From Pedobacter sp. AK013 (GTDB lineage Bacteria > Bacteroidota > Bacteroidia > Sphingobacteriales > Sphingobacteriaceae), in the NCBI RefSeq assembly GCF_014205835.1, contig NZ_JACHCQ010000027.1, positions 1 to 64,000 of the forward strand: a stretch of 64,000 nucleotides of DNA, in the 5' to 3' direction. The notes beneath the pieces are model-generated. The model ran no database searches. It saw nothing but the letters and a program-made list of their open reading frames with translations, and was not told where the DNA came from. This document shows, piece after piece, positions 51,950 through 61,175 of this stretch (positions within the stretch are counted from its first letter, which is position 1; each line of letters begins with the position of its first letter). The translations under genes were made by a program, and so were the position numbers.

Positions 51950-53302
51950 CTAAATCTTTGTTAAAATGACCGTAAAAGTACAGCCACCTTGTTCCAGGTT
52001 ATTCACCGTTATTTCTCCTTTGAGCAGATCGATAATTTTTTGAGCCATATAAAGACCCATCCCTTCACCTTGGAGGCCAAAATCATTTGCCTGTGTATAA
52101 AAGGGCTTGAAAATATTTTCTTCTTCCCCAACAGAAATACCATTTCCATTATCGGTAATGTGTATGAGAAAATCATTTTTAGTAGCTTCGATGGTAATGT
52201 TAACTTGTTGATTATCAGAAAATTTAAAAGCATTAGAAATGATATTGTCCAAAGCAATCTGTAATAAAATAGCATTGGCCAATATTTCAGGTTTTGGATT
52301 AATAGAATTTTGATAAGTAATTTTTAGATCAAGGTTTTTCTGCGATTTCCATTCGGTTTGGATTTTGGATAACAGATGATCAAGTCTGATTGGAACAAGT
52401 TGCGAATTGATCAGGTTGAGATCCATTTTTGCCAGGGCCACTAACCCGGTAATAATGTGTTCCATTTTTTCTGCATCCTCGAGCATCGAAGCGATTACCT
52501 TTTGATAAGCAGTTTGATCCCTTTCTTTTGATAGGGCAAGTTCGGCGGTCATCATGATCCGTGTTACAGGTGTACGAAGTTCGTGCGAAGCATTGGCTAC
52601 AAAGGTTTTTTGCAGAATAAAAGCCTGTTCGAGCTCTTCCATCAAATGGTTAAAACTTTGGGCAATAAGGTTGATTTCATCTTTGTTATTATTTTCCTCC
52701 ACCCTAAATTCCATGTTTTGAGCGCTGGTCTGTTTCACTTCGAGCATAAACTTTTGCAGCGGTTTCAGCATTTTCTGTGCAATCAACCTGCTTAATAACA
52801 AAACGATAAGCGAAATAAGGATAAACACAAAAATCATGATCTTCAGTAGTTTATCTAACCTATTGTGGGAGCCCTGGTCGTCGGCTGAGGCAAGGATGAC
52901 AAAGTCGCCCTGGTTATCTTTATAATAAATACCTACAACCTGTCGCTGACCGTCGGTATATTTTAATCGCCCTTTTTTACGCACTGCATCAATGGTAGCT
53001 GGGGTCCAGTATTGTGCGGTATCGCCGATGAAAGTTGCCCTGTTCTTTTTGTCGTAAACACGAATTACTTCGCTATTTAACTTTTGAAGGTATTTATGAC
53101 GTACAGTGTTTAACGCATCCCGACTAATTTCATCAGCCTCGAGATACAGTTTTGCGGTAACCATAGTACGGTCGGTTAGGCGTTCGAAGAAATCGGCCTC
53201 CAAAAATTTCATAAAGGTAAAATATACAGTACAGAGCACAGCGAAGAGCATAGAAGTGCTGATCAGGGTAAAATACAGTGCTATGCGATCCTTTATTTTC
53301 AT
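51950..53302 (-). CDS. Sensor histidine kinase for metal efflux
   Basis: A 450-residue membrane kinase of the CusS/CzcS layout: TM1 (about residues 10-32), periplasmic region, TM2 (about 150-172), HAMP, H-box FVANASHELRTPVTRI, N-box IALDNIISNAFKFSD, ITDNGNGISV and GEGMGLYMAQKI. Its ATG directly follows the stop of the regulator gene. It most likely senses periplasmic metal and turns on the efflux operon. Confidence 0.93.
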   Translation of the reverse strand: MKIKDRIALYFTLISTSMLFAVLCTVYFTFMKFLEADFFERLTDRTMVTAKLYLEADEISRDALNTVRHKYLQKLNSEVIRVYDKKNRATFIGDTAQYWTPATIDAVRKKGRLKYTDGQRQVVGIYYKDNQGDFVILASADDQGSHNRLDKLLKIMIFVFILISLIVLLLSRLIAQKMLKPLQKFMLEVKQTSAQNMEFRVEENNNKDEINLIAQSFNHLMEELEQAFILQKTFVANASHELRTPVTRIMMTAELALSKERDQTAYQKVIASMLEDAEKMEHIITGLVALAKMDLNLINSQLVPIRLDHLLSKIQTEWKSQKNLDLKITYQNSINPKPEILANAILLQIALDNIISNAFKFSDNQQVNITIEATKNDFLIHITDNGNGISVGEEENIFKPFYTQANDFGLQGEGMGLYMAQKIIDLLKGEITVNNLEQGGCTFTVILTKI

Positions 53303-53980
53303 TTACTTCAGGATATAACCCATATTGATTTTGGTGTGAATGAGTTTCCGTTCAAAACCCTTTTCGATCTTTTTCCTCAAGAAATTGATATAAACGTCAA
53401 TTACATTGGTTCCGGTTTCGAAGCTGATGTCCCAGGCTTGCTCTGCTATAAATTGCCGGGAGAGTAACCGATTGGGATTATGCATAAACAGTTCGAGCAG
53501 GATAAATTCTTTTGCGCTTAATTCAATGGTTTTTCCTGCACGGCTTACCTCTTTGCTGTAAGTATCAAGCACAAGATCTTCGAAATATAATTTGCTATCG
53601 GTTTGGGTAGTAACAGCAGGTTGCCTCCTTAAAAGTGCTGCAACTCTTGCCAAGAGTTCTTTCAGGTGGAAAGGTTTTACCAGATAATCATCTGCCCCAG
53701 CTTCCAGGCCCGTAACTTTGTCATCTATGGTACCCATGGCGGTAAGCATCAATATTGGTGTTTGTACAGTATTTTTCCTGATATGTTTACAAAGCTGGAT
53801 ACCATTAAGGCCAGGCATCATCACATCGATAATGAAAAGATTAAAGTTTTGTTCCAAGAAAAGCTCCAGCGCATCAGTTCCGTTGGCAACGGTAAGTACC
53901 TGATAATCGTTTTCTTCGAGCGCCGACTTTAAAAGTTCAGCAATTTTAGGGTCGTCTTCAGCTATTCCAATCTTTAGCAT
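53303..53980 (-). CDS. OmpR-family response regulator for metal efflux
   Basis: A 225-residue regulator with receiver domain (GIAEDDPKI, Asp52 in FIIDVMMPGLNG, Thr80, Lys102 in LVKPFH) and winged-helix output (FILLELFMHNPNRLLSRQFI, TNVIDVYINFLRKKIE). It is transcribed from a TACTTTTG box only 4 bases before the ATG, and two TTAAAATGG words 11 bases apart lie upstream, matching those before the TolC gene. Confidence 0.94.
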   Translation of the reverse strand: MLKIGIAEDDPKIAELLKSALEENDYQVLTVANGTDALELFLEQNFNLFIIDVMMPGLNGIQLCKHIRKNTVQTPILMLTAMGTIDDKVTGLEAGADDYLVKPFHLKELLARVAALLRRQPAVTTQTDSKLYFEDLVLDTYSKEVSRAGKTIELSAKEFILLELFMHNPNRLLSRQFIAEQAWDISFETGTNVIDVYINFLRKKIEKGFERKLIHTKINMGYILK

Positions 53981-53984
53981 CCTA

Positions 53985-54023
53985 CAAAAGTAACCATCCC
54001 ATCTTAAAATGGGATTAAAATGG
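53985..54023 (-). promoter_or_regulatory. Promoter and autoregulatory sites of the metal response regulator
   Basis: TACTTTTG on the minus strand (53985-53992) is the -7 box. TTAAAATGG at 54004-54012 and 54015-54023 repeats with an 11-base step, and the nearest word is again 11 bases from the -7 box. Confidence 0.7.
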
Positions 54024-54155
54024 ATGTCCTTTCTGTTATTTTGGGTGATTTTTGGTTTTTGACAGGAATTAGCTATTGCTTTTTGATTAAAATAATTTTA
54101 ATGTGGCTAATCCTATGGTTTGTGTCTTCACAGACTATTTAAGCGTATTTTGTTT

Positions 54156-54177
54156 CGGTCTGTGAGGACACAGACCG
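54156..54177 (-). terminator. Hairpin after the SDR gene
   Basis: CGGTCTGTG-AGGA-CACAGACCG is a perfect 9-bp stem just beyond the stop at 54200. A second arm (TGTGTCTTCACAGA, 54121-54134) could pair with the same stretch, so it may form alternative structures. Confidence 0.6.
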
Positions 54178-54199
54178 AGTGACAGGACAGGGCCATATT

Positions 54200-54982
54200 T
54201 TACAGCAAAGCCCTATCCAAGTGTACATAACCGCCATCTACATGGATCAGTTGGCCTGTGGTATGGCTCGATTTATCTGATAATAAAAACACAGCGGTAT
54301 TGGCAATTTCGTCCACTGTGGTCATCCGGTTTTCAAAAGGGATTTTATCTGTAATACTTTTCAGCTTTTCATCACGATCCTCAAAAGTGTTAATCCATTT
54401 CTCATATAACGGTGTCCAGGCTTCGGCCACAATAATGGCATTTACGCGTATGCTATAAGGTAATAATTCTACTGCCCATTCTCGGGTTAAGGCATTTCTG
54501 GCACCGTTCGATGCCGCATAACCAGATGTACCACCCTGACCCGTTTCTGCAGTTTTGCTACCAATATTTAAAATAGACCCCTTACTTTGTTTAAGCGAAG
54601 GCAGGGCATGCTTGGCTAAAAGATAATAATGCACTACATTTTTGTGTAACGATTCCATAAAACCTTCGTAAGTGCCACTTTCAAGGCCTACACCATCGTT
54701 AACCCCAGCATTATTCACTAAACCATCAATTCTACCGTATTTGGCCAGTATCGCATCAATAATGGCTTTACAGTGATCAGGAACAGTGAGTTCTGCCGTA
54801 AAATGATCTGCTTTTAAGCCTAAATCTGTTATTTCCTGAAGCATTTTCAGGTTATCGCTTTCATTACGGCCAATAATGATAGGGAAAGCATTTTCAATGG
54901 CCAGCGCTTTAACAATCGCCGCGCCAATGCCTTTTGCACCCCCACTCACCAAGATTATTTTGCCGTCTAAATTTAAATTCAT
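54200..54982 (-). CDS. SDR-family protein with a changed active-site lysine
   Basis: A 260-residue short-chain dehydrogenase: cofactor loop SGGAKGIG, NNAG, Ser142 (NIGSKTAE) and Tyr155. The residue expected to be Lys in Tyr-x3-Lys is Asn159 (GYAASNGARN). In the normal enzymes this Lys contacts the cofactor, so activity may be altered or lost. The tail (GQLIHVDGGYVHLDRAL) is standard for sugar dehydrogenases such as L-fucose dehydrogenase. It lies 219 bases after the UxaA-family gene on the same strand. Confidence 0.88.
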   Translation of the reverse strand: MNLNLDGKIILVSGGAKGIGAAIVKALAIENAFPIIIGRNESDNLKMLQEITDLGLKADHFTAELTVPDHCKAIIDAILAKYGRIDGLVNNAGVNDGVGLESGTYEGFMESLHKNVVHYYLLAKHALPSLKQSKGSILNIGSKTAETGQGGTSGYAASNGARNALTREWAVELLPYSIRVNAIIVAEAWTPLYEKWINTFEDRDEKLKSITDKIPFENRMTTVDEIANTAVFLLSDKSSHTTGQLIHVDGGYVHLDRALL

Positions 54983-55201
54983 ATTTGGTTAATATTTTTG
55001 TTTTATTATTTGAACCACAGAGAACGCATTTTTTTCACAAAGTACACGGAGTATAAGTTGGAAAATTACATCATTCCTTACCAGATTGGGAATCTTAATG
55101 CCAAATACTGGTGCTTTAAGATTCTGTCCTGCACTGGAATGACGATTTTTAAATTGAGACCTTTCTATCCGTATCTTCTATTTTCTTTATATGCCATTAC
55201 A
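54983..55201. other. Intergenic gap, nothing recognised
   Basis: A 219-base gap between the UxaA-family gene and the SDR gene. I see no clear hairpin and no exact TAnnTTTG box on the minus strand, so whether the SDR gene has its own promoter is open. Confidence 0.3.
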
Positions 55202-56839
55202 TTATAGGCTAACTCCTCTTTTCCATGGAATAAAGTCGTCTTGGTTAAGTTGTACAGCTTTGGGGATTTCTTCACCACTGGCTACTTTAATACAGTATTC
55301 TAATATATCCTCACCCATTTCATTAATCGTTTTTTCGCCATTAATTACTGCTCCTGTATCGATATCGATAATATCACTCATGCGTTTTGCCAGAATTGAA
55401 TTGGTGGCTACTTTAATGGTGGGGCAAACCGGATTTCCTGTTGGTGTGCCCAAGCCGGTAGTAAATAAAATTAAGGTTGCGCCGGCAGCAGCTTTACCTG
55501 TGGTTGCTTCTACATCATTCCCCGGCGTACACACCAAACTTAAGCCTGGTTTAGTAGCAGGTTCGGTATAATCTAATACATCTACAACAGGAGAGGAGCC
55601 CGCTTTACGTGCTGCACCTGCCGATTTTATTGCATCGGTAATTAAACCATCCTTAATGTTGCCTGGAGAAGGATTCATGTAAAAGCCCGAGCCAACTTTA
55701 TGCGCAAGATCATCATATTCAGTCATTAAGCGGATAAACTTTTCGGCAGTTGATTGATCGACAGATCTATCAATCATTTCCTGCTCTACACCACAAAGTT
55801 CGGGGAACTCTGCCAACAAAACCTTGGCACCTAATGCTACCAATAAATCGGCACAATAACCAACAGCTGGATTTGCTGAAATGCCACTAAAACCATCGCT
55901 CCCACCACATTTTACACCTACACACATTTGGCTTAGCGGTGCCGCTTTTCGCTCTTGTTTATTAATGAACATTAATCCTTCAAAAGTACTGCGGATTGAA
56001 TTTTGGATCAATTGCTCTTCGCTTTGGGCTTTTTGCTGCTCGAAAATTAAAAGTGGTTTATCAAAATCAGGATCAAGTGCAAATAGATCGCGTTTAAAAT
56101 CGGCTACCTGCAAATGCTGACAGCCCAAACTCAAGACTGTTATACCGGCCACATTGGGGTGGTGGGCATAGGCTGCCAATAATTTACTCAATGTATCAGC
56201 ATCTTGGCGCGTTCCACCACAGCCACCATTATGGGTGAGGAATTTAATCCCATCTACATTTTTAAAGGTCCGGCTGGCTTTATCTACTTTAGGTTCAAAG
56301 CTAATATTATTAATGTCTTCTCCATTTTCAAAGGCCTGAACCAATTTGTGAGTGTAAGATTTATATTTATCATCTACCGCATAACCCAACTCACTATAAA
56401 GCGATTCTTTAATAATATCCAGATTTCTGTTTTCGCAAAATACAGTAGGGATAAACAACCAATAGTTTGCGGTACCTACTGCACCATTTTTACGGTGATA
56501 GCCATTAAAAGTGCGGTTGGCATATTTACTTACATCTGGTGCTTCCCATTTATAATTAACATTGCGATAAGCAAATGGCTCTGCGGCATGTTTGGTATTA
56601 TCTACGCTCATCCGAATGCCTGCTTTTACATCAAACTGTACCTTTCCCACCAAAACACCATACATCATTACTTCATCGCCAGCTTTCATATCCCGCATAA
56701 AAAATTTATGCTTAGCGGGGATTTCATCAACAGTAACGTAAGTATTTCCCTCATGCAGTATTGGAGTGCCTGCTGGCAAATCTTGTAACGCAACTAAAAC
56801 GTTATCGGCATTGTTAATCTTGATGACTAATTTTTTCAT
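55202..56839 (-). CDS. uxaA: Altronate dehydratase-family (UxaA) enzyme
   Basis: A 545-residue full-length UxaA-type protein with an N-terminal SAF domain (residues about 1-95) and a C-terminal dehydratase part (THNGGCGGTRQDADTLSK, GVKCGGSDGFSGISANPAVG, TGLGTPTGNPVCP). Family enzymes dehydrate D-altronate to 2-keto-3-deoxygluconate or related sugar acids. ATG 56839 is preferred to TTG 56845. It starts 7 bases after the permease stop. Given the FucP-like partner, the natural substrate may be a different aldonate. Confidence 0.88.
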   Translation of the reverse strand: MKKLVIKINNADNVLVALQDLPAGTPILHEGNTYVTVDEIPAKHKFFMRDMKAGDEVMMYGVLVGKVQFDVKAGIRMSVDNTKHAAEPFAYRNVNYKWEAPDVSKYANRTFNGYHRKNGAVGTANYWLFIPTVFCENRNLDIIKESLYSELGYAVDDKYKSYTHKLVQAFENGEDINNISFEPKVDKASRTFKNVDGIKFLTHNGGCGGTRQDADTLSKLLAAYAHHPNVAGITVLSLGCQHLQVADFKRDLFALDPDFDKPLLIFEQQKAQSEEQLIQNSIRSTFEGLMFINKQERKAAPLSQMCVGVKCGGSDGFSGISANPAVGYCADLLVALGAKVLLAEFPELCGVEQEMIDRSVDQSTAEKFIRLMTEYDDLAHKVGSGFYMNPSPGNIKDGLITDAIKSAGAARKAGSSPVVDVLDYTEPATKPGLSLVCTPGNDVEATTGKAAAGATLILFTTGLGTPTGNPVCPTIKVATNSILAKRMSDIIDIDTGAVINGEKTINEMGEDILEYCIKVASGEEIPKAVQLNQDDFIPWKRGVSL

Positions 56840-56846
56840 TGTCAAT

Positions 56847-58157
56847 TTATACTTCTAAACTTATTTCTTTTTCAATATGATCGGGTTTCCATCCTTTCCA
56901 CCCAAAGTAAAATACCACTAAAAAACATGCGAATGGCACCAAATATCCGTATTGTATATTGTGTGTTGCATCTGATATTAAACCTAAAACCGGTGGTAAA
57001 AAAGCACCACCAACAATAGACATTACAATTAATGATGAGCCCAATTTTGTATCCTTACCTAAACCGGCTATACCCAATGAGAATATGGTTGGGAACATGA
57101 TCGACATAAAAAAGGCGACACCGATTAAAGCGTAAACGGTAATCATGCCGCTTGCAAAAATAGATATGAGGGTAAGTACAGCGCTGATTAATGCATAAAG
57201 CATTAATAGCTTATGTGGTGCTATAAATCTCATAAATACAGTGCCGATAAATCTACCAATCATAAAAGCCAAACCTGCTGCACCAGCGTACCATTTTGCT
57301 TCATCCTGACTTATGCTTGCCGATGAGGTTACAAAACTGATGAATAAACTCAATACGCAAACCTGGGCACCTACGTAAAAAAACTGACCGATAATTGCCC
57401 AGCGCAAATGGCTATGGCCTAATACATGGCGAAAACTGCTTTTCTCCTGGATATTCTCTTCTTCCTTAATATCTGGCAGCTTAGTGAAAATAAATAGAAC
57501 AGCAACTACAATGATCAGGATGCCCAAAATTAAATAGGGCGCTTTTACGGTTGATGCCTCTTCGAGCATGTAAGCCTGTTTTTCTAAAGGCAACATTTTG
57601 GCCAATTGGGTATCAGTATATTTTACTTCGGTAAAAATAAATTTACCACCAAGTACAGGGGCTAAGAAGGCAGCGAAACCGTTAAAAGATTGAGAGAAGT
57701 TTAAGCGCTGTGTGGCTGTTTCTGGAGGTCCTAGTACAGTAACATAAGGATTTGCCGCCGTTTCGAGGAAGGTTAAACCACAGGCGATAATAAAAAGCGC
57801 GCCTAAGAAAAATATATATTGTGCGGTATTGGCTGCAGGTATAAACAATAAACAGCCTGCAGCGAATAAAACAAGACCTAATATAATACCACTTTTATAA
57901 CCATACTTGCGCATAATGTAGCCTGCAGGTAGTGCCAATAAAAAATAAGCGATAAAAACAGACGAATCGACCAGGGTAGATTCGAAAACATTTAGTTGAA
58001 AAGCTTTGCGTAAATGCGGAATCAATATAGGATCGAGATTGTGGACAAAACCCCAGAAGAAAAATAGGCTGGTGACTAAAATTAATGGAAATAGATAACC
58101 CTTGCCATTTTTTGGCAGATTGGATGCTTTAAAGTTTGGAGGTGTAATTTGGCTCAT
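56847..58157 (-). CDS. fucP: FucP-like sugar:proton symporter (MFS)
   Basis: A 436-residue MFS transporter with twelve helices. Motifs typical of the FHS/FucP group: FWGFVHNLDPILIPHL in TM1 and LTFLETAANPYVTVLGP in TM4, the latter with the Glu used for proton coupling. It probably imports L-fucose or another sugar. First gene of the UxaA/SDR unit and divergent from an AraC regulator. Confidence 0.92.
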   Translation of the reverse strand: MSQITPPNFKASNLPKNGKGYLFPLILVTSLFFFWGFVHNLDPILIPHLRKAFQLNVFESTLVDSSVFIAYFLLALPAGYIMRKYGYKSGIILGLVLFAAGCLLFIPAANTAQYIFFLGALFIIACGLTFLETAANPYVTVLGPPETATQRLNFSQSFNGFAAFLAPVLGGKFIFTEVKYTDTQLAKMLPLEKQAYMLEEASTVKAPYLILGILIIVVAVLFIFTKLPDIKEEENIQEKSSFRHVLGHSHLRWAIIGQFFYVGAQVCVLSLFISFVTSSASISQDEAKWYAGAAGLAFMIGRFIGTVFMRFIAPHKLLMLYALISAVLTLISIFASGMITVYALIGVAFFMSIMFPTIFSLGIAGLGKDTKLGSSLIVMSIVGGAFLPPVLGLISDATHNIQYGYLVPFACFLVVFYFGWKGWKPDHIEKEISLEV

Positions 58158-58506
58158 GTTTGCTTGGTTATAAATGGTTTAAGTAGGTTCTGCTAAAATA
58201 AAAATAGTTAAACTTCTGGCACCTTGGGCACCTATTACCAATAATAGTTAGATATAGGCTGTTTTAGATGGCCCGGTGATGAATACTCCATACCCGTAAC
58301 TGTATTTTAATACTAGCGTGATCATCTTATTTGGATGGCAATTAATCCAACTTTCATAAAATGTTTTTGCCTAGTTGTTGTGCTACAAATTAAACCGTTA
58401 AGCGTTAATAAAAATTTAGCTTTATTACCTAATTATTAAATGATATTGGCTCAGTTTTTTTCATTGCAAAATAATTTTGCATATTAGATTGATTTTTTGA
58501 GATTTT
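58158..58506. promoter_or_regulatory. Divergent promoter region of the sugar locus
   Basis: A 349-base gap. TAATTTTG at 58472-58479 is a probable -7 box for the AraC gene at 58507. For the minus-strand permease I cannot place a clear box. There is no gene in the gap; regulator sites for the AraC protein are expected but not identifiable by eye. Confidence 0.45.
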
Positions 58507-59376
58507 ATGAAACCGCATTTACTTAATGTATCTACCAATTCGGTAGATTCTTTTAGCGCTCGAAGAGATATTATGCCCGATATAAACAACCGTTGGCATT
58601 ACCACTCTGCATTAGAATTAATCTACGTTAAAAAAGGTAGAGGAACGCAGTTTATTGGCGATAGTATTAAGAATTTTAAGGATGGCGATGTTGTTTTACT
58701 TGGAAGCAATCTGCCTCATTACTGGCGCTTCGATCCTGAATTTTTTGATGAAAAAGCTGGTGAACCGGTTGATGTTTATGTGATTCATTTTAAGGAGGAT
58801 TTTTTGGGTGCAGGATTTCTCGATCTTCCCGAAAACCAGGAGATTAAAAAAGTGTTGCTGCAATCGCGGCAGGGAATTCAGCTACAAGGAACCTCGAAAG
58901 AGAAAATAGCCAGTTTAATGCCACAGATTATTGATGCAACTGGTACGATGAGGATTATCAAAATACTTGAAGTATTAACAGAAATAGCCAATTGCGAAGA
59001 AAAAAACATATTGGTTTCGTTAGGATTTAAGCCAAATTTTTTAGAAAACGAAAAAGATAGAATCCAATCTATTTATAATTATACCATTAGTAACTACAAA
59101 AATAAAATAGAACTAAAAGAAATTGCGGCGGTTGCTAAAATTAGTCCTAATTCGTTTTGTAAATTCTTTAAAACTAAAAGTAGAAAAACATATACGCAGT
59201 TTCTGAACGAGATTAGGGTAGGGCAAGCCTGTAAATTATTGATCGAAAATGATCTAACTGTGAAAGAAATCTGCTACGACTGCGGATTTTATAACTTTAC
59301 CAGTTTTCATAAATATTTTAGGGAGATAACTGGCAAAACCCCGTTAAAATATCAGCAGGCTTTTTCAAAGCAGTAG
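58507..59376 (+). CDS. AraC-family regulator of the sugar locus
   Basis: A 289-residue protein with a cupin N-terminus (NNRWHYHSALELIYVKKGRG) and an AraC HTH (AAVAKISPNSFCKFFKTKSR, KEICYDCGFYNFTSFHKYFR). It is divergent from the FucP-like permease gene and so likely senses the imported sugar or its product. Confidence 0.92.
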   Translation: MKPHLLNVSTNSVDSFSARRDIMPDINNRWHYHSALELIYVKKGRGTQFIGDSIKNFKDGDVVLLGSNLPHYWRFDPEFFDEKAGEPVDVYVIHFKEDFLGAGFLDLPENQEIKKVLLQSRQGIQLQGTSKEKIASLMPQIIDATGTMRIIKILEVLTEIANCEEKNILVSLGFKPNFLENEKDRIQSIYNYTISNYKNKIELKEIAAVAKISPNSFCKFFKTKSRKTYTQFLNEIRVGQACKLLIENDLTVKEICYDCGFYNFTSFHKYFREITGKTPLKYQQAFSKQ

Positions 59377-59409
59377 TGTTTTTAATTATTGGTGCAGATA
59401 ATAACCATT

Positions 59410-59482
59410 TATAGCCCCGATTGCACGGAAAGCCCGGAGCGAAGCATGAGTGAGGACTTGGAGTAAAAGCGGGACAGCATTT
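59410..59482 (+). repeat. Structured-looking intergenic repeat (TATAGCCCCGATT...GCGGGACAGCA)
   Basis: TATAGCCCCGAT, AGCCCGGAGCGAAGC, GAGGACTTGGAG and GCGGGACAGCA occur in this order. I have seen the same scaffold in intergenic regions of many Bacteroidota genomes. CCCG near the start can pair with CGGG near the end. It may be a non-coding RNA or a REP-like element; strand is a guess. Confidence 0.45.
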
Positions 59483-59583
59483 TACCAAGAACCACAGGCT
59501 TTGCGCTTCAAAAATATAAGAAGAATATCCTGGAATTTTTTACGTCTTTAAATGGCCGTAATATGACAGATTGATATTCAAAT

Positions 59584-60543
59584 CTACCTTGCCTGGAATT
59601 TGTCTCTATACTGCGTTGGTGTCATCCCGACCGATTTTCTGAATACTTTTCTAAATGCTTTTGGATCGTTATATCCGGAGTTATAAATCACCTCTGTCAT
59701 TTGCTGTGCAGTTTGCTCTAATAACTTTTTAGCCGCTTCGATGCGGGTTTGTTGAAGATACTCGATAGGGGTAATGCCAATTACCTGTTTAAAGCGGCGC
59801 ACAATATTTCTTCTGCTGGAAGGAATATCTTTAATCATCTCTTCAATGGTGGCCACATCCTGATAACTGTTTTCAATTTTTTCTTGTGCAGAGGCAACAA
59901 TATCATCATTATGATGGCGGATAGGCTGGAAAGTACTAAAGTATAACTGGTTTACGCGGTCCATATCGATTGCAAAAATTTTAGCCACTTTAACGGCCAT
60001 ATCTTTCCCGCAATGAAGCTGTAAAAGATGTAATAATAGATGAAAAGTAGAGGTTGCACCACCACTAGTAAATAACCTGCCATCCTGGGTTACGGTTTTA
60101 TCTGCCTTTAAATGAACCAAGGGGAATGCAGAAGAAAAAGCAGGACAGGCATCAACATGTGTGGTGGCAGCTTTACCATCCAATAGTCCTGATGCTGCAA
60201 GTAAAAAAGCTCCGGTACAAAAGGTAGCAATTTCGGCTCCTGCTGCATGTTGTTTGCTTAACCATGGGATGTAACCACTATTGGCTCCAATGCAATCTTT
60301 AATATCGTTAGTTGCAAATGATGGAACTAAAATAAGTTCAAACTGCCCGGCTTTTTGCAAAGGCACACAGGGATGGGTACTAAAATTATAATTTTTATCG
60401 TCGAGGGTAATTAAACTAATGTTAAATGGCGTTTCAAGCCCATCTTTTCTGTAAAAACCATTAACAGTATCAAATACATCTAAAATAGCGGCAATGCTTA
60501 ATAATCTGAAATTTTGGGGCAATAAAACACCTACTTGTATCAT
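59584..60543 (-). CDS. GlxA-type regulator (DJ-1/PfpI domain plus AraC HTH)
   Basis: A 319-residue protein with an N-terminal amidotransferase-like fold (residues about 1-175, with the Cys elbow EIATFCTGAFLLAASGLL) and a C-terminal AraC HTH (IKDIPSSRRNIVRRFKQVIG, QMTEVIYNSGYNDPKAFR). This architecture is that of GlxA/FtrA-type activators. Targets unknown; the neighbouring DinB-like genes at 60678 and 61176 lie head-to-head with it. Confidence 0.92.
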   Translation of the reverse strand: MIQVGVLLPQNFRLLSIAAILDVFDTVNGFYRKDGLETPFNISLITLDDKNYNFSTHPCVPLQKAGQFELILVPSFATNDIKDCIGANSGYIPWLSKQHAAGAEIATFCTGAFLLAASGLLDGKAATTHVDACPAFSSAFPLVHLKADKTVTQDGRLFTSGGATSTFHLLLHLLQLHCGKDMAVKVAKIFAIDMDRVNQLYFSTFQPIRHHNDDIVASAQEKIENSYQDVATIEEMIKDIPSSRRNIVRRFKQVIGITPIEYLQQTRIEAAKKLLEQTAQQMTEVIYNSGYNDPKAFRKVFRKSVGMTPTQYRDKFQAR

Positions 60544-60677
60544 TTGGCTAAAATTAAGGTATCGTAAATATATAAAAATTGTCTGAAATGCCCCTTAAGA
60601 TTGACTTTTACGGCAAGGGTGTTCATTTGAATTAACAACTAACTTTATTTAAGTTAATTTACCTCATTAATAACGAT

Positions 60678-61172
60678 ATGAAAACTACACCAACAAGTAG
60701 CAGGATGTATGGCTTTATAGTACTATACGAAATGCATACAGAGTTTTTATTAAGGGCTTTAGCTGGTATAGACCAAAAAGATGCCCAAAAAAGATTAGAT
60801 ACTAAAGCAAACCATATTGCATGGATTACGGGCAGTGTTGTACATGGCCGCTATTTTTTAGCTAAATCATTCGGCATCGACCTCCCGTCTGTAACCGACG
60901 AACTTTTTGCCAACAATAAAGGTATTATTGATGATGCCACTTACCCATCGCTTGAAGATTTTATTAAAGATTGGAAAGAAATTTCTCCAAAGCTACAGGA
61001 AGCTTTGACAGAGGCTACCGACAACAAACTGGAAGAGAAGCTCAGTATTCCCGGAATGGAAATCACATTGTTTGAAATGATCGGTTTTAGTAGTTACCGG
61101 GAAGCTAATTGCATTGGGCAAATCGCCTTGTGGCGCCGATTATTAAACTATCCTGGAATGAATTATATGTAA
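60678..61172 (+). CDS. DinB-like helical protein
   Basis: A 164-residue four-helix protein. Pattern SSRMYGFIVLYEMHTEFLL at the start, then KANHIAWITGSVVHGRYFLA with the first metal-type His, and a long final helix (ETTLF-like EITLFEMIGFSSYREANCIG). This fits a divergent DinB/YfiT-type fold; metal binding is not certain. Starts near the GlxA-type gene on the other strand and 3 bases before another DinB-like gene. Confidence 0.6.
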   Translation: MKTTPTSSRMYGFIVLYEMHTEFLLRALAGIDQKDAQKRLDTKANHIAWITGSVVHGRYFLAKSFGIDLPSVTDELFANNKGIIDDATYPSLEDFIKDWKEISPKLQEALTEATDNKLEEKLSIPGMEITLFEMIGFSSYREANCIGQIALWRRLLNYPGMNYM

Positions 61173-61175
61173 GCT

